Made by a program: the position numbers and the translations under genes. A stretch of 64,000 bases of DNA from Nocardia sp. NBC_00403 (GTDB taxonomy: Bacteria > Actinomycetota > Actinomycetes > Mycobacteriales > Mycobacteriaceae). The notes under the pieces were generated by a model that was given only the letters and a program-made list of their open reading frames with translations, was not told the DNA's origin and made no database searches. Position 1 is the first letter of the stretch. Every line of letters begins with the position of its first letter. Positions 57,001-63,749 of the stretch are shown here, in pieces. The stretch is from positions 6,386,001 through 6,450,000 of the forward strand of contig NZ_CP107939.1 in NCBI RefSeq assembly GCF_036046055.1, written 5' to 3'.

Positions 57001-57344
57001 TGGCCGGACACCCGCCCGGCCATCCCCGCGTCGTCGAGCGCCTCCCAGGTCACCTCCAGCAGCAGCCGCTGCTGCGGGTCCAGGATGGCGGCCTCCCGAT
57101 GGGCGATGCCGAAGAAATCGGCATCGAAATCCCATAGTGGTTGGGTGAGGAAACCGCCGCGCCTGGTGTACATCCGGCCTGGCGCGTCCGGGTCCGGGTC
57201 ATAGTACTTCTCGATACTCCAGCGATCCACCGGAATATCGACGATGCCGTCACCCTTTGCAAGGAGAAAATTCCAGTAGCTCTCCGGGTCGAATACGCCG
57301 CCGGGAAATCGGCAGCCGATACCCACAATTGCAATGTCGACCAT
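51060..57344 (-). CDS. Highly reducing type I PKS, Mas-like
   Basis: A 2094-aa single-module synthase in the order KS-AT-DH-ER-KR-ACP, the layout and length of mycocerosic acid synthase. KS: C175 in DTACSSS, with EAHGTGT and KNNFGHTEAAAG. AT: S618 in GHSVGE, with PYHSH near the specificity region; malonyl or methylmalonyl choice is not certain. DH: H919 in HVVDGYVVLP and D1076 in VDAALQ. ER: HGAAGGMGMAAVQVA near 1536. KR: TGGFGGFG near 1738 and Tyr in GYAAANAAL near 1882. ACP: Ser near 2043 in GMDSLMAME. No thioesterase or loading domain. All active sites look intact. The ATG at 57344 follows AGGAG. Confidence 0.93.
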   Translation of the reverse strand: MVDIAIVGIGCRFPGGVFDPESYWNFLLAKGDGIVDIPVDRWSIEKYYDPDPDAPGRMYTRRGGFLTQPLWDFDADFFGIAHREAAILDPQQRLLLEVTWEALDDAGMAGRVSGHSVGVYIGGFILDNVLGRSGPLVREAITNHTAMSASHTLLSNRISYLLDLHGPSLTVDTACSSSLVATHLAVQAITNGECEMALAGGANTMLQPETFISMCKGRFLAVDGRCKTFDAAADGYGRAEGAGAVLLKSLDAAQRDNDRIYAVIRATGVNQDGRTIAIPVPNPIAQEQLARQVREDAGIAGHEVSYLEAHGTGTAVGDPIELTALGAVYGAVDGRSEPVPVGSVKNNFGHTEAAAGVASLIKAALTLHHRTVAPQCSLDTPNPDIPFGELQLRVPLAAEPLPAAPGKGIVAVNGFGYGGTNAHVVLGEAPQPVAAPEDERPVLRVLPVSGRGEAAVRTLAGEVASALAEQPIETVTAAAWTRRAHHPLRVGFAYENAEDLRAQLAAFAAGEGRAPSRIIGDGEVEPVFVFSGMGPQWWGMGRELLTTECTFARVAREIDREFVAVAGWSILDEILAAEADSRIMQTAYAQPANFLLQAALAAELADYGIYPSVVVGHSVGEVAAAYVSGALSLRDAVTVSYHRSRLQAVTAGTGGMLAVGMSEADARELLARTEGISIAAVNSPGSITLAGDSQDLEMLRDMLASTGVFARTLRVEVPYHSHLMDPILDELRAELASLAPRDAKVTTYSTVTADEITGDTWTGDYWCRNVREPVRFADAIGALVDAGHRVFLEVGPHPVLSGNIREMLIQRGVVGAAVTTLARDRRDRQHVLRAVADLYVAGSLDGSSIPGRPASVVGHVDLPAYPWQRKRIWHDEPVTLLDRLGTPDSRALLGDPTSAVSSEWEVQLSVSRLPWLADHVVDGYVVLPGAAYLDAALSAAIERTGRTSAGLESVEFVAPLVIDEHDVPVLRVTVEESTRRFMIRSRSADTVNWTLNAHGRLIEADFEPALENIGAPADATVIAGPDLYRALASRGLDYGPAFQRIVSAVVGRDAVVASLAPIEVAHRHLAHPAIVDAALQCVAALAAGPAADSDVAIVPASIAGVRWLGELPERARVVATRHGSDPLRADIVIVGEHGEVAMRLTGVEFRPVSAAVDISHQLEQVFYQPIWEIIEPELPVEQPESDEVVVTVCVGPDAADRAVALLGDRSDRTVVITDPAGDGTDEQLRLALRTDGAIAGPRIRVVVVFDTEFAAAQNVYWLARIANAVEDLRVDDEAVQIRGVLVTEQALCTPADSSARIRHGALIGARRALLNEQPVARWRLIDLDGTAGQPAADLILAEDIVDEIAVRGDAHWAVRLEQNLASYLEQREQTGPLSKPEQSFEVEIPRSRLMSDLALRETDRVAPGPGEIEIRMDAVGLNYKDAMKIIGVLTEKELGETYFGMTVGMEGSGLVERIGPDVADIAVGDRMMVCAGDILRKYVTMPADAGATLPHPLAPGEYYDPLTCGSGLPFLTAEFGLRTLAKLQPGETVLIHGAAGGMGMAAVQVALNIGARVIATAGTPERREHVRSVGAHEVLNSRSADFVDDIAQLTGGRGVDVVYSSAPGEILQQNFRVAAEFGRIIDIGKADIYTGGVIDLGPFDRNLTFTAVDMDRALAHDPEILRRPMRITQQALRDGTYQYLPYTAYPLAELVAAFESVARADQVGRVVVDFREDQPAVRPKLEYPRIDPAASYLVTGGFGGFGLATARWLVREGARRLVLAGRGGAASPQARAQIAEFTEAGVEVIEERLDISDYDATVGLIARIDGAAGPLRGIFHAAGVVNNLPIPQITRESVDDLFAKVRGAENLDRATDAVGVELDIFVLYSSISALGCITPQIGYAAANAALDALAANRRGRGAAALSVNWGFMSGGGMADTTEALVEYVKMLGFLPIDMDRATTLLRECLSLDTAQAAVADIDWEVWSRGARPSTDTHRFRQLLAEIGVGGASGGTLRTEILTLPTEQRVDFIAQRLADQLAVVLGVETDTINIDEPVTDLGMDSLMAMEFGARTEKALDLKISALEISRGLSLRGLGTKIVSQFETPGDEPVAA

Positions 57345-57468
57345 TATCACTCCTGGTCTACGGAAATTAGATATGCCGAACCCACCCGCAGCATAAATAT
57401 CGATCGAGCCTCTTCGCTCGCGATACCCATCGTATTCACGGGGTGGATCAGCCGTCAATCTTGTCGCA

Positions 57469-58614
57469 TTAGAAGCGTTTCAGCCTGCGCAAGATCGATA
57501 CGAGCGGCGCATTCGACAACATCCCGCTTCGCATTTTCGGATGAATTGCACTCAGGTTCATGAGCACGGCATAACGCAGGCCGTTGTCGCGCCATTCGGC
57601 AAGCTGATCGATCACTTCGTCCGGTGTCCCGGTCAGGCAGAATTCATGCACCAGCGACCGCGGGACTTTTTCTATGTATTCGAGCACGGCCGGTTCGTCC
57701 AAGGTCTGCGGAATGAGGTCCTGCAGCCCGGCGAAATCCGCGCCCATCGGATGGGTGGCGCCGTGCCTTGTCCACATCTCGCCAGGGGCACACAAGGTGA
57801 GCGCCCGCGCCCCGACACTGTCGGTCAGCTCGTCGACATCGGACTGTCGCGCACCGGTGAGCACGCTGAACACCGCGGCGGCGTCGACCGCCATCGGATC
57901 GCGGCCTGCATCGGATGCCGCGCTGCGAACCTGCTCGAGCCGCTGCCGGTAATCCTGTGGCTGTTGCGCGAAGCCAGGGAACCACACGTCGGCGTATCGT
58001 CCTGCGGCGCGCAACATTCGGGGGCCGCCCGCCGCGACCCAGATCTCGGGCCGGGTGCCGCGATACGGTGGAATATCGAAGACGGCGTCCCGCAACGGGA
58101 AGTGCGCCGACTCCCGAGTGACCAAGCTGCCGTGCGAATCCCACAGCGCCCGGATGGTCGCCAGCGCTTCCTCGAAGCGCGCCACCGGCGCTTTCCAGTC
58201 CACACCGTAGGGCTCGTTGTTGTCGCGGATGCCGGTGCCGATGCCGAGAATCGCCCGGCCCCTACTCAATTGGTGCAGCGTCGCCGCGGCTTGTGCGGTC
58301 ACCGCCGGATTGCGTCTGCCCGCATCGGTGACGCCGACCCCGAGTCGCATCCGCGCCAGCCGGTTCTGCGCGGCGAGATAGCCGAGCGCGGTCCATGGTT
58401 CATAGATCCCGTCGGCGTGCGGTGCAAGCCTGGTGATGCCGACGTGCCTCGGGTTCCAGATCGATGCGGGCAGGATGGAGGGCAGATGGTCGGTCACCCA
58501 CAGCGAGTCCGCGCCGCCTGCCATCGCCAAGGAGCGGCTGCCGCGGAATTGCAGGTCGGGCGAAAACCGGGTGTAGACACCCGAATCCATGACGCCGGTG
58601 CGAAATTTCGCCAT
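57469..58614 (-). CDS. F420-dependent LLM oxidoreductase, phthiodiolone-ketoreductase-like
   Basis: A 381-aa luciferase-like protein, the same length as M. tuberculosis Rv2951c. Shared stretches that I recall include VTDAGRRNPAVTAQAAATLH, then GIGTGIRDNNEPYGVDW, RFEEALATIRALW and GTPDEVIDQLAEWRD. Rv2951c reduces the keto group of phthiodiolone and phenolphthiodiolone lipids with F420H2. Here it follows an MmpL gene (16-nt gap) and precedes the PKS (124-nt gap). By analogy it would reduce a keto group on the finished polyketide. Confidence 0.88.
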   Translation of the reverse strand: MAKFRTGVMDSGVYTRFSPDLQFRGSRSLAMAGGADSLWVTDHLPSILPASIWNPRHVGITRLAPHADGIYEPWTALGYLAAQNRLARMRLGVGVTDAGRRNPAVTAQAAATLHQLSRGRAILGIGTGIRDNNEPYGVDWKAPVARFEEALATIRALWDSHGSLVTRESAHFPLRDAVFDIPPYRGTRPEIWVAAGGPRMLRAAGRYADVWFPGFAQQPQDYRQRLEQVRSAASDAGRDPMAVDAAAVFSVLTGARQSDVDELTDSVGARALTLCAPGEMWTRHGATHPMGADFAGLQDLIPQTLDEPAVLEYIEKVPRSLVHEFCLTGTPDEVIDQLAEWRDNGLRYAVLMNLSAIHPKMRSGMLSNAPLVSILRRLKRF

Positions 58615-58630
58615 GTCGTGTCCTGTTCGA

Positions 58631-60847
58631 TCATTTGGCTACTGGCTCGAGATCGACGCTGGTCTCGGAGATTTCGATGCGTTCGTGCAGAGTCGCGAGG
58701 TGTCGCGGCGCCCACCAGTTGGCGGCGCCCATCAGCCGCATCAGCGCGGGCGCGAGCACGCCACGGATCAAGGTGGCGTCCGACAGCACCGCCAGCGTCA
58801 ATCCGAGGCCGAACAATTGGATGAACGACACGTGCGAGGTCACCATCCCGGCGAAGGCGATGGCCATCAGGCAGGCGGCGGCCGTGAAGATGCGCGCGGT
58901 CCGCGCCACGCCCATGGCCACGGCATGCGTGTTGTCGCCGAACGACAGCCAGTCCTCACGGATGCGCGAGAGCAGGAACACCTCGTAGTCCATCGACACA
59001 CCGAAAGCGATGCAGAACATCAGAATCGGCATGGTCGGCACGAGATAGCCGGTCGGAGCGAAACCGAAGAGTCCGGCCAGATGCCCTTCCTGAAAGATCC
59101 ATACCATCGCGCCGAAAGTCGCCGACAACGACAGTGTGTTGAGCACCAGCGCTTTGACCGGCAGCACGACGCTGCCGGTGAAGAGGAACAGCACCACGAA
59201 CGTGGACAGTGCGATCAGCGCAATCGCCAGGGGAACCTTCGCACCGAGAGCATGCAGCGAATCGACGTTCTCCGCCGCGGCGCCGCCGAAGCGGGCCGGC
59301 CCCGGGGCGCCCACCACTCGAATCCGGTCCAACTGGTCGATGCCCGCAGGCGAATAGGGATCGAGCCGAGTGCCGATCCGGAGATAGGTGCCCGCGCCAT
59401 CGGCCATATCGGGCAACGCGGAGGCCAGGCGCGCGCCGCCGATGTAGGTACCAGCGGCCGAGACCACCGAGGTGACACCGTCGACACGCGACAGCTGTGC
59501 GGCGTAGACACCGATCGATTCGGTGGGCCCGTGGTAGCCGGGCAGCGCAACGAGCACGCCTGCCATGGCATTTTCACGGAAGTCGGTGCGCAGCGCATCC
59601 CCGACCTCGTGGCTGGATGCCCCGGCAATCACCCGGTCGTCGGCAGATCCGAATCGGATCGACACGAACGGCGCGCCGAGCACCAGCAGCACGGCGATCA
59701 CGGCCGCTGCGGCAACCACGGGATAACGCATCACCACGGTCACCGCGCGGTACCAACGACTCGCGGCCGGATCGACGGCGACCGGCGGCGGGCGACGCAA
59801 CAGGCGACGCAACGGGATTCGCAGATCGAACAGGTTCACCCGCGGTCCGAGTACCGCCAGCGCTGCGGGCACGAGCAGCAACGTGGTGAACACAGCCGCC
59901 GCGAGCACAGCCAACCCGGCGTAGGCCAGCGAACGCAGGAAATACAGCGGGAACACCAGCAACGTGGACAGCGACAGCGCCACGACGAGGCCGGAAAACA
60001 ATACGGTGCGGCCCGCCGTCTGTACGGTACGCAGCACGGCTGCCGTCGTGTCGCGGCCACCGGCGAGTTCCTCACGGAATCTGCTGACCATGAACAGGCT
60101 CGAATCGATCGCGACCGCGAAACCCAGTGCGCTCATCATGTTCAACGCGAAGATCGACACATCACCGATCTCGGAGAGCAGCCGCAGAATCGGCAGCGTC
60201 GCGAAGATGTTGAAGACACCGACAGCGAGCGGAATCATCGACGCGATCACGCTGCCGAATACCAGCATCAGCGCCAACCCGGTCAGCGGCACGGCAATTG
60301 CCTCGGTGACCAGGAGATCCTTGATGATCTGGTGGCTCATTTGGTCGAGTGCGACCGCCTGGCCGCCTGCTCGGACCGTGACGCCGTCGGTTTCGCCGGC
60401 GAGCTGTTCGGCGATCCTGCCCGCCCGCTTCGGCGCGTCGGTGTCGTTGCCGTTGACGTGGGCAAGTATCAGGCCGCTGCGGTCATCGGTGCTGCGCAAC
60501 GCCTGCCTCAGGTCGACGGGTAGTTCCCAGTACGACTGCACGGCGTCGATGTCGCCGCGCCCGTGCAGGTCCTTCGATAGTCGTTCGCCGACCGACCGTG
60601 CCGCGGGGCCATCGATGCCCTCCGGTGCGCTGACCAAGAGCACGATATTCGGCGCTGCGCCCGGAAAACTGCGATTCAGTAGTGCCGCGACTTGCGTCGA
60701 CTCGGTGTTCGGCGGCACGAAGCCACCCGATTTCAAGTGCGCAGGCGCATTCCAGCCGAGTGCAACACAGACAATTCCGATCAACAAGGCCCCATAGAGA
60801 ATTGAACGCGGCCGACGTGACGCAAAGTGTGCGACACCAACAAGCAT
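58631..60847 (-). CDS. MmpL-family (RND) lipid exporter
   Basis: A 738-aa RND transporter with two sets of six helices and two periplasmic domains. GFAVAIDSSLFMVSRFREEL in the first half and FGVSMDYEVFLLSRIREDW in the second are the conserved Asp-containing helices of MmpL proteins. Known role: export of complex lipids or polyketides by proton drive. GAGG precedes the ATG at 60847. It lies between the StrR-like regulator and the ketoreductase and is the probable exporter of the pathway product. Confidence 0.9.
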   Translation of the reverse strand: MLVGVAHFASRRPRSILYGALLIGIVCVALGWNAPAHLKSGGFVPPNTESTQVAALLNRSFPGAAPNIVLLVSAPEGIDGPAARSVGERLSKDLHGRGDIDAVQSYWELPVDLRQALRSTDDRSGLILAHVNGNDTDAPKRAGRIAEQLAGETDGVTVRAGGQAVALDQMSHQIIKDLLVTEAIAVPLTGLALMLVFGSVIASMIPLAVGVFNIFATLPILRLLSEIGDVSIFALNMMSALGFAVAIDSSLFMVSRFREELAGGRDTTAAVLRTVQTAGRTVLFSGLVVALSLSTLLVFPLYFLRSLAYAGLAVLAAAVFTTLLLVPAALAVLGPRVNLFDLRIPLRRLLRRPPPVAVDPAASRWYRAVTVVMRYPVVAAAAVIAVLLVLGAPFVSIRFGSADDRVIAGASSHEVGDALRTDFRENAMAGVLVALPGYHGPTESIGVYAAQLSRVDGVTSVVSAAGTYIGGARLASALPDMADGAGTYLRIGTRLDPYSPAGIDQLDRIRVVGAPGPARFGGAAAENVDSLHALGAKVPLAIALIALSTFVVLFLFTGSVVLPVKALVLNTLSLSATFGAMVWIFQEGHLAGLFGFAPTGYLVPTMPILMFCIAFGVSMDYEVFLLSRIREDWLSFGDNTHAVAMGVARTARIFTAAACLMAIAFAGMVTSHVSFIQLFGLGLTLAVLSDATLIRGVLAPALMRLMGAANWWAPRHLATLHERIEISETSVDLEPVAK

Positions 60848-60899
60848 GACGATTACCTCGTTAGATCTCGGGGCGTTCCGGCGAATTGCGCTCGGGTGT

Positions 60900-61832
60900 T
60901 TATTCGGCGGTAGCAGATGCGGAATCGATGTAGCTGGCCAGTGCACGCCATTCTTTGGCGTTCTTGCTGGCCAGCTCGGTGATGACCGGCACGGTGTGTG
61001 GTGGCACGGCGGCGATCAGGGTGGTCCAGACGTCGCGCTGGATCGAGTGGGTGTGCAGCCAGCGCAGCAGATCCCGGCCCTGTTGGTTCAGCCGCATGGC
61101 GGGATCGCGGGTGAGCTGTTGCAACAGCAGTGAGGCGTCATCAGGTTGTTCGGAACTGCCGACGCCGACCGGACAATCCATCTCACGCAATCGCTTTCGG
61201 ATGGCGTGGGCGGTGCTGATCGACACCTCCGCGGCCGCGGCCAAGGCGCGCAACGGCATATCGGGCGAGCCGGCGAGCAACTCGGCCACCCGCCGCCTGC
61301 GTTGCGTCCGATCAAGTGGTCTGCGGCGTCCGTCTGCGCCGACACGAACGTTCGACTGCGGAATTTCCGCACTCGAACGCTTTCGAATGGCGGCGACCGT
61401 CTTCCCCGACAAACCAGTGCTGGCCGCGATCGCCCGGTCCGACAGCTCCGGCATCGAATCAATGATGCGCTCGGCCGCCGCCTTTCGATCCGAGAGCGTC
61501 AGCGGCAGCCCATGCGTCGTGTTCAGCTCGACGCCGCGAAGAAAGGCCTCGGCCTGACTGCCGTCGAAGAATTCGACCTCGATCCTGTCCTGCTGGCGCA
61601 ATCGCGCAGCCCGCAACCGGTGCATCCCGTCGATGACACGCATTGTGTTGCGGTGCACCAGGATTGGCGGCAGTTCGGCCTCGCTCTCAGCGAGCCTGGC
61701 GATATGCTTACGGTCCTCGCCATTGGAACGGGGCGAGTCCGCGGGCAACAACTGATCGATCGAAACCAGATAGCGCGCGCTGGTCGAGATTGGAACTACA
61801 TCACCGGCGGTAAAACTTCGCTCAGCGGACAT
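60900..61832 (-). CDS. StrR-like pathway-specific regulator (ParB-like domain plus HTH)
   Basis: A 310-aa protein. Its N-terminal ParB/sulfiredoxin-like domain contains LPPILVHRNTMRVIDGMHRL and FFDGSQAEAFLRGVELN. A helix-turn-helix region follows (SDRAIAASTGLSGKTVAAIRK), then a second HTH-like region (MPLRALAAAAEVSISTAHAIR). This matches StrR/NovG-type activators of antibiotic clusters. It heads the PKS operon. A near-perfect StrR-type binding site lies inside its own coding sequence. The gap upstream to the divergent TetR gene also holds palindromes. Confidence 0.85.
   Translation of the reverse strand: MSAERSFTAGDVVPISTSARYLVSIDQLLPADSPRSNGEDRKHIARLAESEAELPPILVHRNTMRVIDGMHRLRAARLRQQDRIEVEFFDGSQAEAFLRGVELNTTHGLPLTLSDRKAAAERIIDSMPELSDRAIAASTGLSGKTVAAIRKRSSAEIPQSNVRVGADGRRRPLDRTQRRRRVAELLAGSPDMPLRALAAAAEVSISTAHAIRKRLREMDCPVGVGSSEQPDDASLLLQQLTRDPAMRLNQQGRDLLRWLHTHSIQRDVWTTLIAAVPPHTVPVITELASKNAKEWRALASYIDSASATAE
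61350..61378. promoter_or_regulatory. StrR-type binding palindrome inside the regulator gene
   Basis: GTTCGACTG (61350-61358), 11 nt, and CACTCGAAC (61370-61378). The StrR consensus I know is GTTCGACTG-N11-CAGTCGAAC, so the match is all but one base with exact spacing. The spacer continues the symmetry (CGGAA/TTCCG), giving 14-bp arms with a single mismatch around one central base. Binding itself is inference. Confidence 0.6.
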
Positions 61833-61881
61833 TCGAAACCCCCAGGGGTGTCACCCAGAAACGGCACGGTCATCGATGACC

Positions 61882-61920
61882 AGACGGTCTCGAAACCGTC
61901 TAGGCTCCGACCGATCGGTC
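61882..61920. promoter_or_regulatory. Palindromes between StrR-like and TetR genes
   Basis: AGACGGT and ACCGTCT (61882-61888 and 61895-61901) form an inverted repeat with a 6-nt centre. GACCGATCGGTC (61909-61920) is a perfect 12-bp palindrome. Both lie in the 153-nt gap between the divergent genes and may bind the TetR protein, linking it to control of the PKS operon. Confidence 0.5.
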
Positions 61921-61985
61921 ACAGCGTATGTGCGCGGGGTGTTCGATACTAGGCTTTCCAAGAAGAGTGGGGAGAGTGCGAAACT

Positions 61986-62543
61986 ATGACAGTCATTGCC
62001 GACCCCGGTCGTACGGCACTGCTGATCGCAGGCACTGTGGTGGCGGAACGCGAGGGGCTACAACGCCTTTCGATCAATGCGGTGGTCGCGGAGGCCGGGA
62101 TGGCGAAAGGCACTTTCTACCGCCACTTCGTCAATCGCCGCAGTTATGTCATCGCACTACACCGCCGATTCTTCGACTCCCTCTCGCAGAAGGTGATGGC
62201 CGCCCTGGTCGGCATCCCGCCGGGGCTGGAGCGGGTCGGTCTGAGTCTCGACGCCTTTCTCGATGCCTGCCTCGATGCGCGTGGCACCGAGGCGTTCATG
62301 GTGCAGGCGCGCACCGATCCGGATCTGCGCGAGGAGATCCGCAGACGCCACGAAATCTTCGTCGCGGTGGGGCAACCGGATATGGTCGCGGTGGGCTGGC
62401 CGGACCCGAACGCCGCGTCTCAGCTCAAAGTGGCCATGGTCGCCGAGATCTGCATCGCCGAACTCGATGTCCGCCGTCCCCGCCGCGACCTGCGCCGCGC
62501 CGCGGTCCAGATGCTCACCGCGAACATGCAGTCCGTCGGATAG
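61986..62543 (+). CDS. TetR-family regulator next to the PKS locus
   Basis: A 185-aa TetR regulator. The HTH reads SINAVVAEAGMAKGTFYRHFVNRRSY; the C-terminal helical part is of the usual length. It is divergent from the StrR-like activator, so it could repress the PKS operon through that gene. Convergent with the cupin gene downstream (33-nt gap). Confidence 0.82.
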   Translation: MTVIADPGRTALLIAGTVVAEREGLQRLSINAVVAEAGMAKGTFYRHFVNRRSYVIALHRRFFDSLSQKVMAALVGIPPGLERVGLSLDAFLDACLDARGTEAFMVQARTDPDLREEIRRRHEIFVAVGQPDMVAVGWPDPNAASQLKVAMVAEICIAELDVRRPRRDLRRAAVQMLTANMQSVG

Positions 62544-62576
62544 TTCTGTCCCGCAGGCGCGGCGGGGGGAATGCCC

Positions 62577-63038
62577 TCAGCGTTCTTCGTACCGAATGTC
62601 GTAGGCGGCGGCAATCGGATTGATCTTCGCCGGGTCGAGTTGGCCATCGGTCAGCACCGCGGGCCCGGCCTCGAAAAGGTCCTCGAGGTAGTGTTCCCAG
62701 CCGCCCGGCGAGGAGATCTGCAGAACGCGCGGCGGCGGCGTCGAGACGCAGCGCAGTGCATGCGGAATGCCGCGCGGCAACAGCGTGAAGGTGCCTTTGC
62801 CCGCGATGTAGGTGCGGTCGTCGTAGTCGATACCGAGTTCGCCTTCGAGGACGTAGATGCCCTCGTCGGCCGCGTGATGGATGTGGCGCGGAATGTCCCT
62901 GGCGACAATCACTTCGAGCAGGGAGAAACGGCCCTCGGTGTCGGCGGTCATCGCCTTCACGGCGAACGCCGGCGGCATCGGCACGCGCCCCGGTCGCACC
63001 TGGGTGGGTTCGAGAAAGATGAAACGGTCTTCTGACAT
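62577..63038 (-). CDS. Cupin-domain protein
   Basis: A 153-aa single-cupin protein. HIHHAADEGIYVLEGELGID gives the first metal motif (HxH...E) and LLPRGIPHALRC the second (H). The probable function is a small metal-dependent oxygenase, isomerase or binding protein, possibly quercetinase-like. GGAGGA lies before the ATG at 63038. It is divergent from a TetR gene with a clear palindrome between them. Confidence 0.78.
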   Translation of the reverse strand: MSEDRFIFLEPTQVRPGRVPMPPAFAVKAMTADTEGRFSLLEVIVARDIPRHIHHAADEGIYVLEGELGIDYDDRTYIAGKGTFTLLPRGIPHALRCVSTPPPRVLQISSPGGWEHYLEDLFEAGPAVLTDGQLDPAKINPIAAAYDIRYEER

Positions 63039-63071
63039 GGAAAGCTGTCCTCCACTGTGAGATACTGGAAC

Positions 63072-63086
63072 CGGAATCCGATTCCG
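63072..63086. promoter_or_regulatory. Palindromic TetR operator
   Basis: CGGAATC, one base, and GATTCCG form a perfect 15-bp palindrome, and the symmetry continues imperfectly to GAA/TTC outside. It lies between the divergent cupin and TetR genes, 28 nt before the TTG start. Confidence 0.6.
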
Positions 63087-63114
63087 TTTCAATTAACACT
63101 GAGGAGTGCAGACG

Positions 63115-63681
63115 TTGTCAACCCCATCGACGTCCGGCCGAAAAGATGCGCAGCGCAACCGGTTACGCCTACTCGAGACCGCCAGGGCGTTGTTCGCCGA
63201 GCGCGGCGACGACGTGCAGATGCCAGAGTTGGCGCGGGCAGCGGGGGTCGGGGTCGGCACCGTTTACCGGCACTTCCCCACTCGGCAGGCCCTCGTCGAA
63301 GCCGCCGCCGAGCACCGGTTCGGCGAGCTGGCCGAATACGCGCGCACCGAATGCCGCAGGCAGCCCGAGCTCGGCCGCGGGCTCGAGCTGTATCTGACCA
63401 GGGTCGGGGAGGTGCTTGCAGGCGACCGCGGACTCTCGGCCGCCATCGAAGCCGCCCGCGGAACATCGGGGACCGAACCGCGCGGCACCGCCCTGACCGA
63501 ACTCGAGGCGGCCATACAGGTATTGATCGCCGACGGTCGGGCCGCGGGCACGCTGCGCGCCGACGCCACGGTCGCCGATGTCTACATGCTCGTCGGCGCG
63601 TTGTCCGCGACCATCCGCACCGGCAGTGGCGATTGGCCCCGATTCATCGAGCTCGCCATGAACGGCTTGCGTGCGTCGTGA
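63115..63681 (+). CDS. TetR-family regulator (TTG start)
   Basis: A 188-aa TetR regulator with HTH MPELARAAGVGVGTVYRHFPTRQALVEA. The start is decided by the ribosome binding site: GAGGAG at 63101-63106 would overlap the GTG at 63106, whereas the TTG at 63115 lies at the right distance. Probably represses the divergent cupin gene and itself through the palindrome between them. Confidence 0.8.
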   Translation: MSTPSTSGRKDAQRNRLRLLETARALFAERGDDVQMPELARAAGVGVGTVYRHFPTRQALVEAAAEHRFGELAEYARTECRRQPELGRGLELYLTRVGEVLAGDRGLSAAIEAARGTSGTEPRGTALTELEAAIQVLIADGRAAGTLRADATVADVYMLVGALSATIRTGSGDWPRFIELAMNGLRAS

Positions 63682-63699
63682 ATCATCCACGGTGACAAC

Positions 63700-63740
63700 A
63701 AAAACCGCCCCGGAGTCCGGACGGACGCCAGGGCGGTCGA
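63700..63740 (-). terminator. Rho-independent terminator of the edge gene
   Basis: Read on the minus strand, ACCGCCC (63731-63737) pairs with GGGCGGT (63704-63710), with further pairing inside the loop, followed by a run of five T. It lies just after the stop codon of the partial minus-strand gene. Confidence 0.7.
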
Positions 63741-63749
63741 CAGGCGGAG

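Noticed and set aside
48577..61832. Reading the PKS operon as a PDIM/phenolic glycolipid cluster.
   Set aside because: The modular ppsA-E synthases, FadD ligases and PapA5 are absent, and AvrD- and StrR-like genes are foreign to that cluster. Only the Mas-like PKS, the ketoreductase and MmpL are shared in type.
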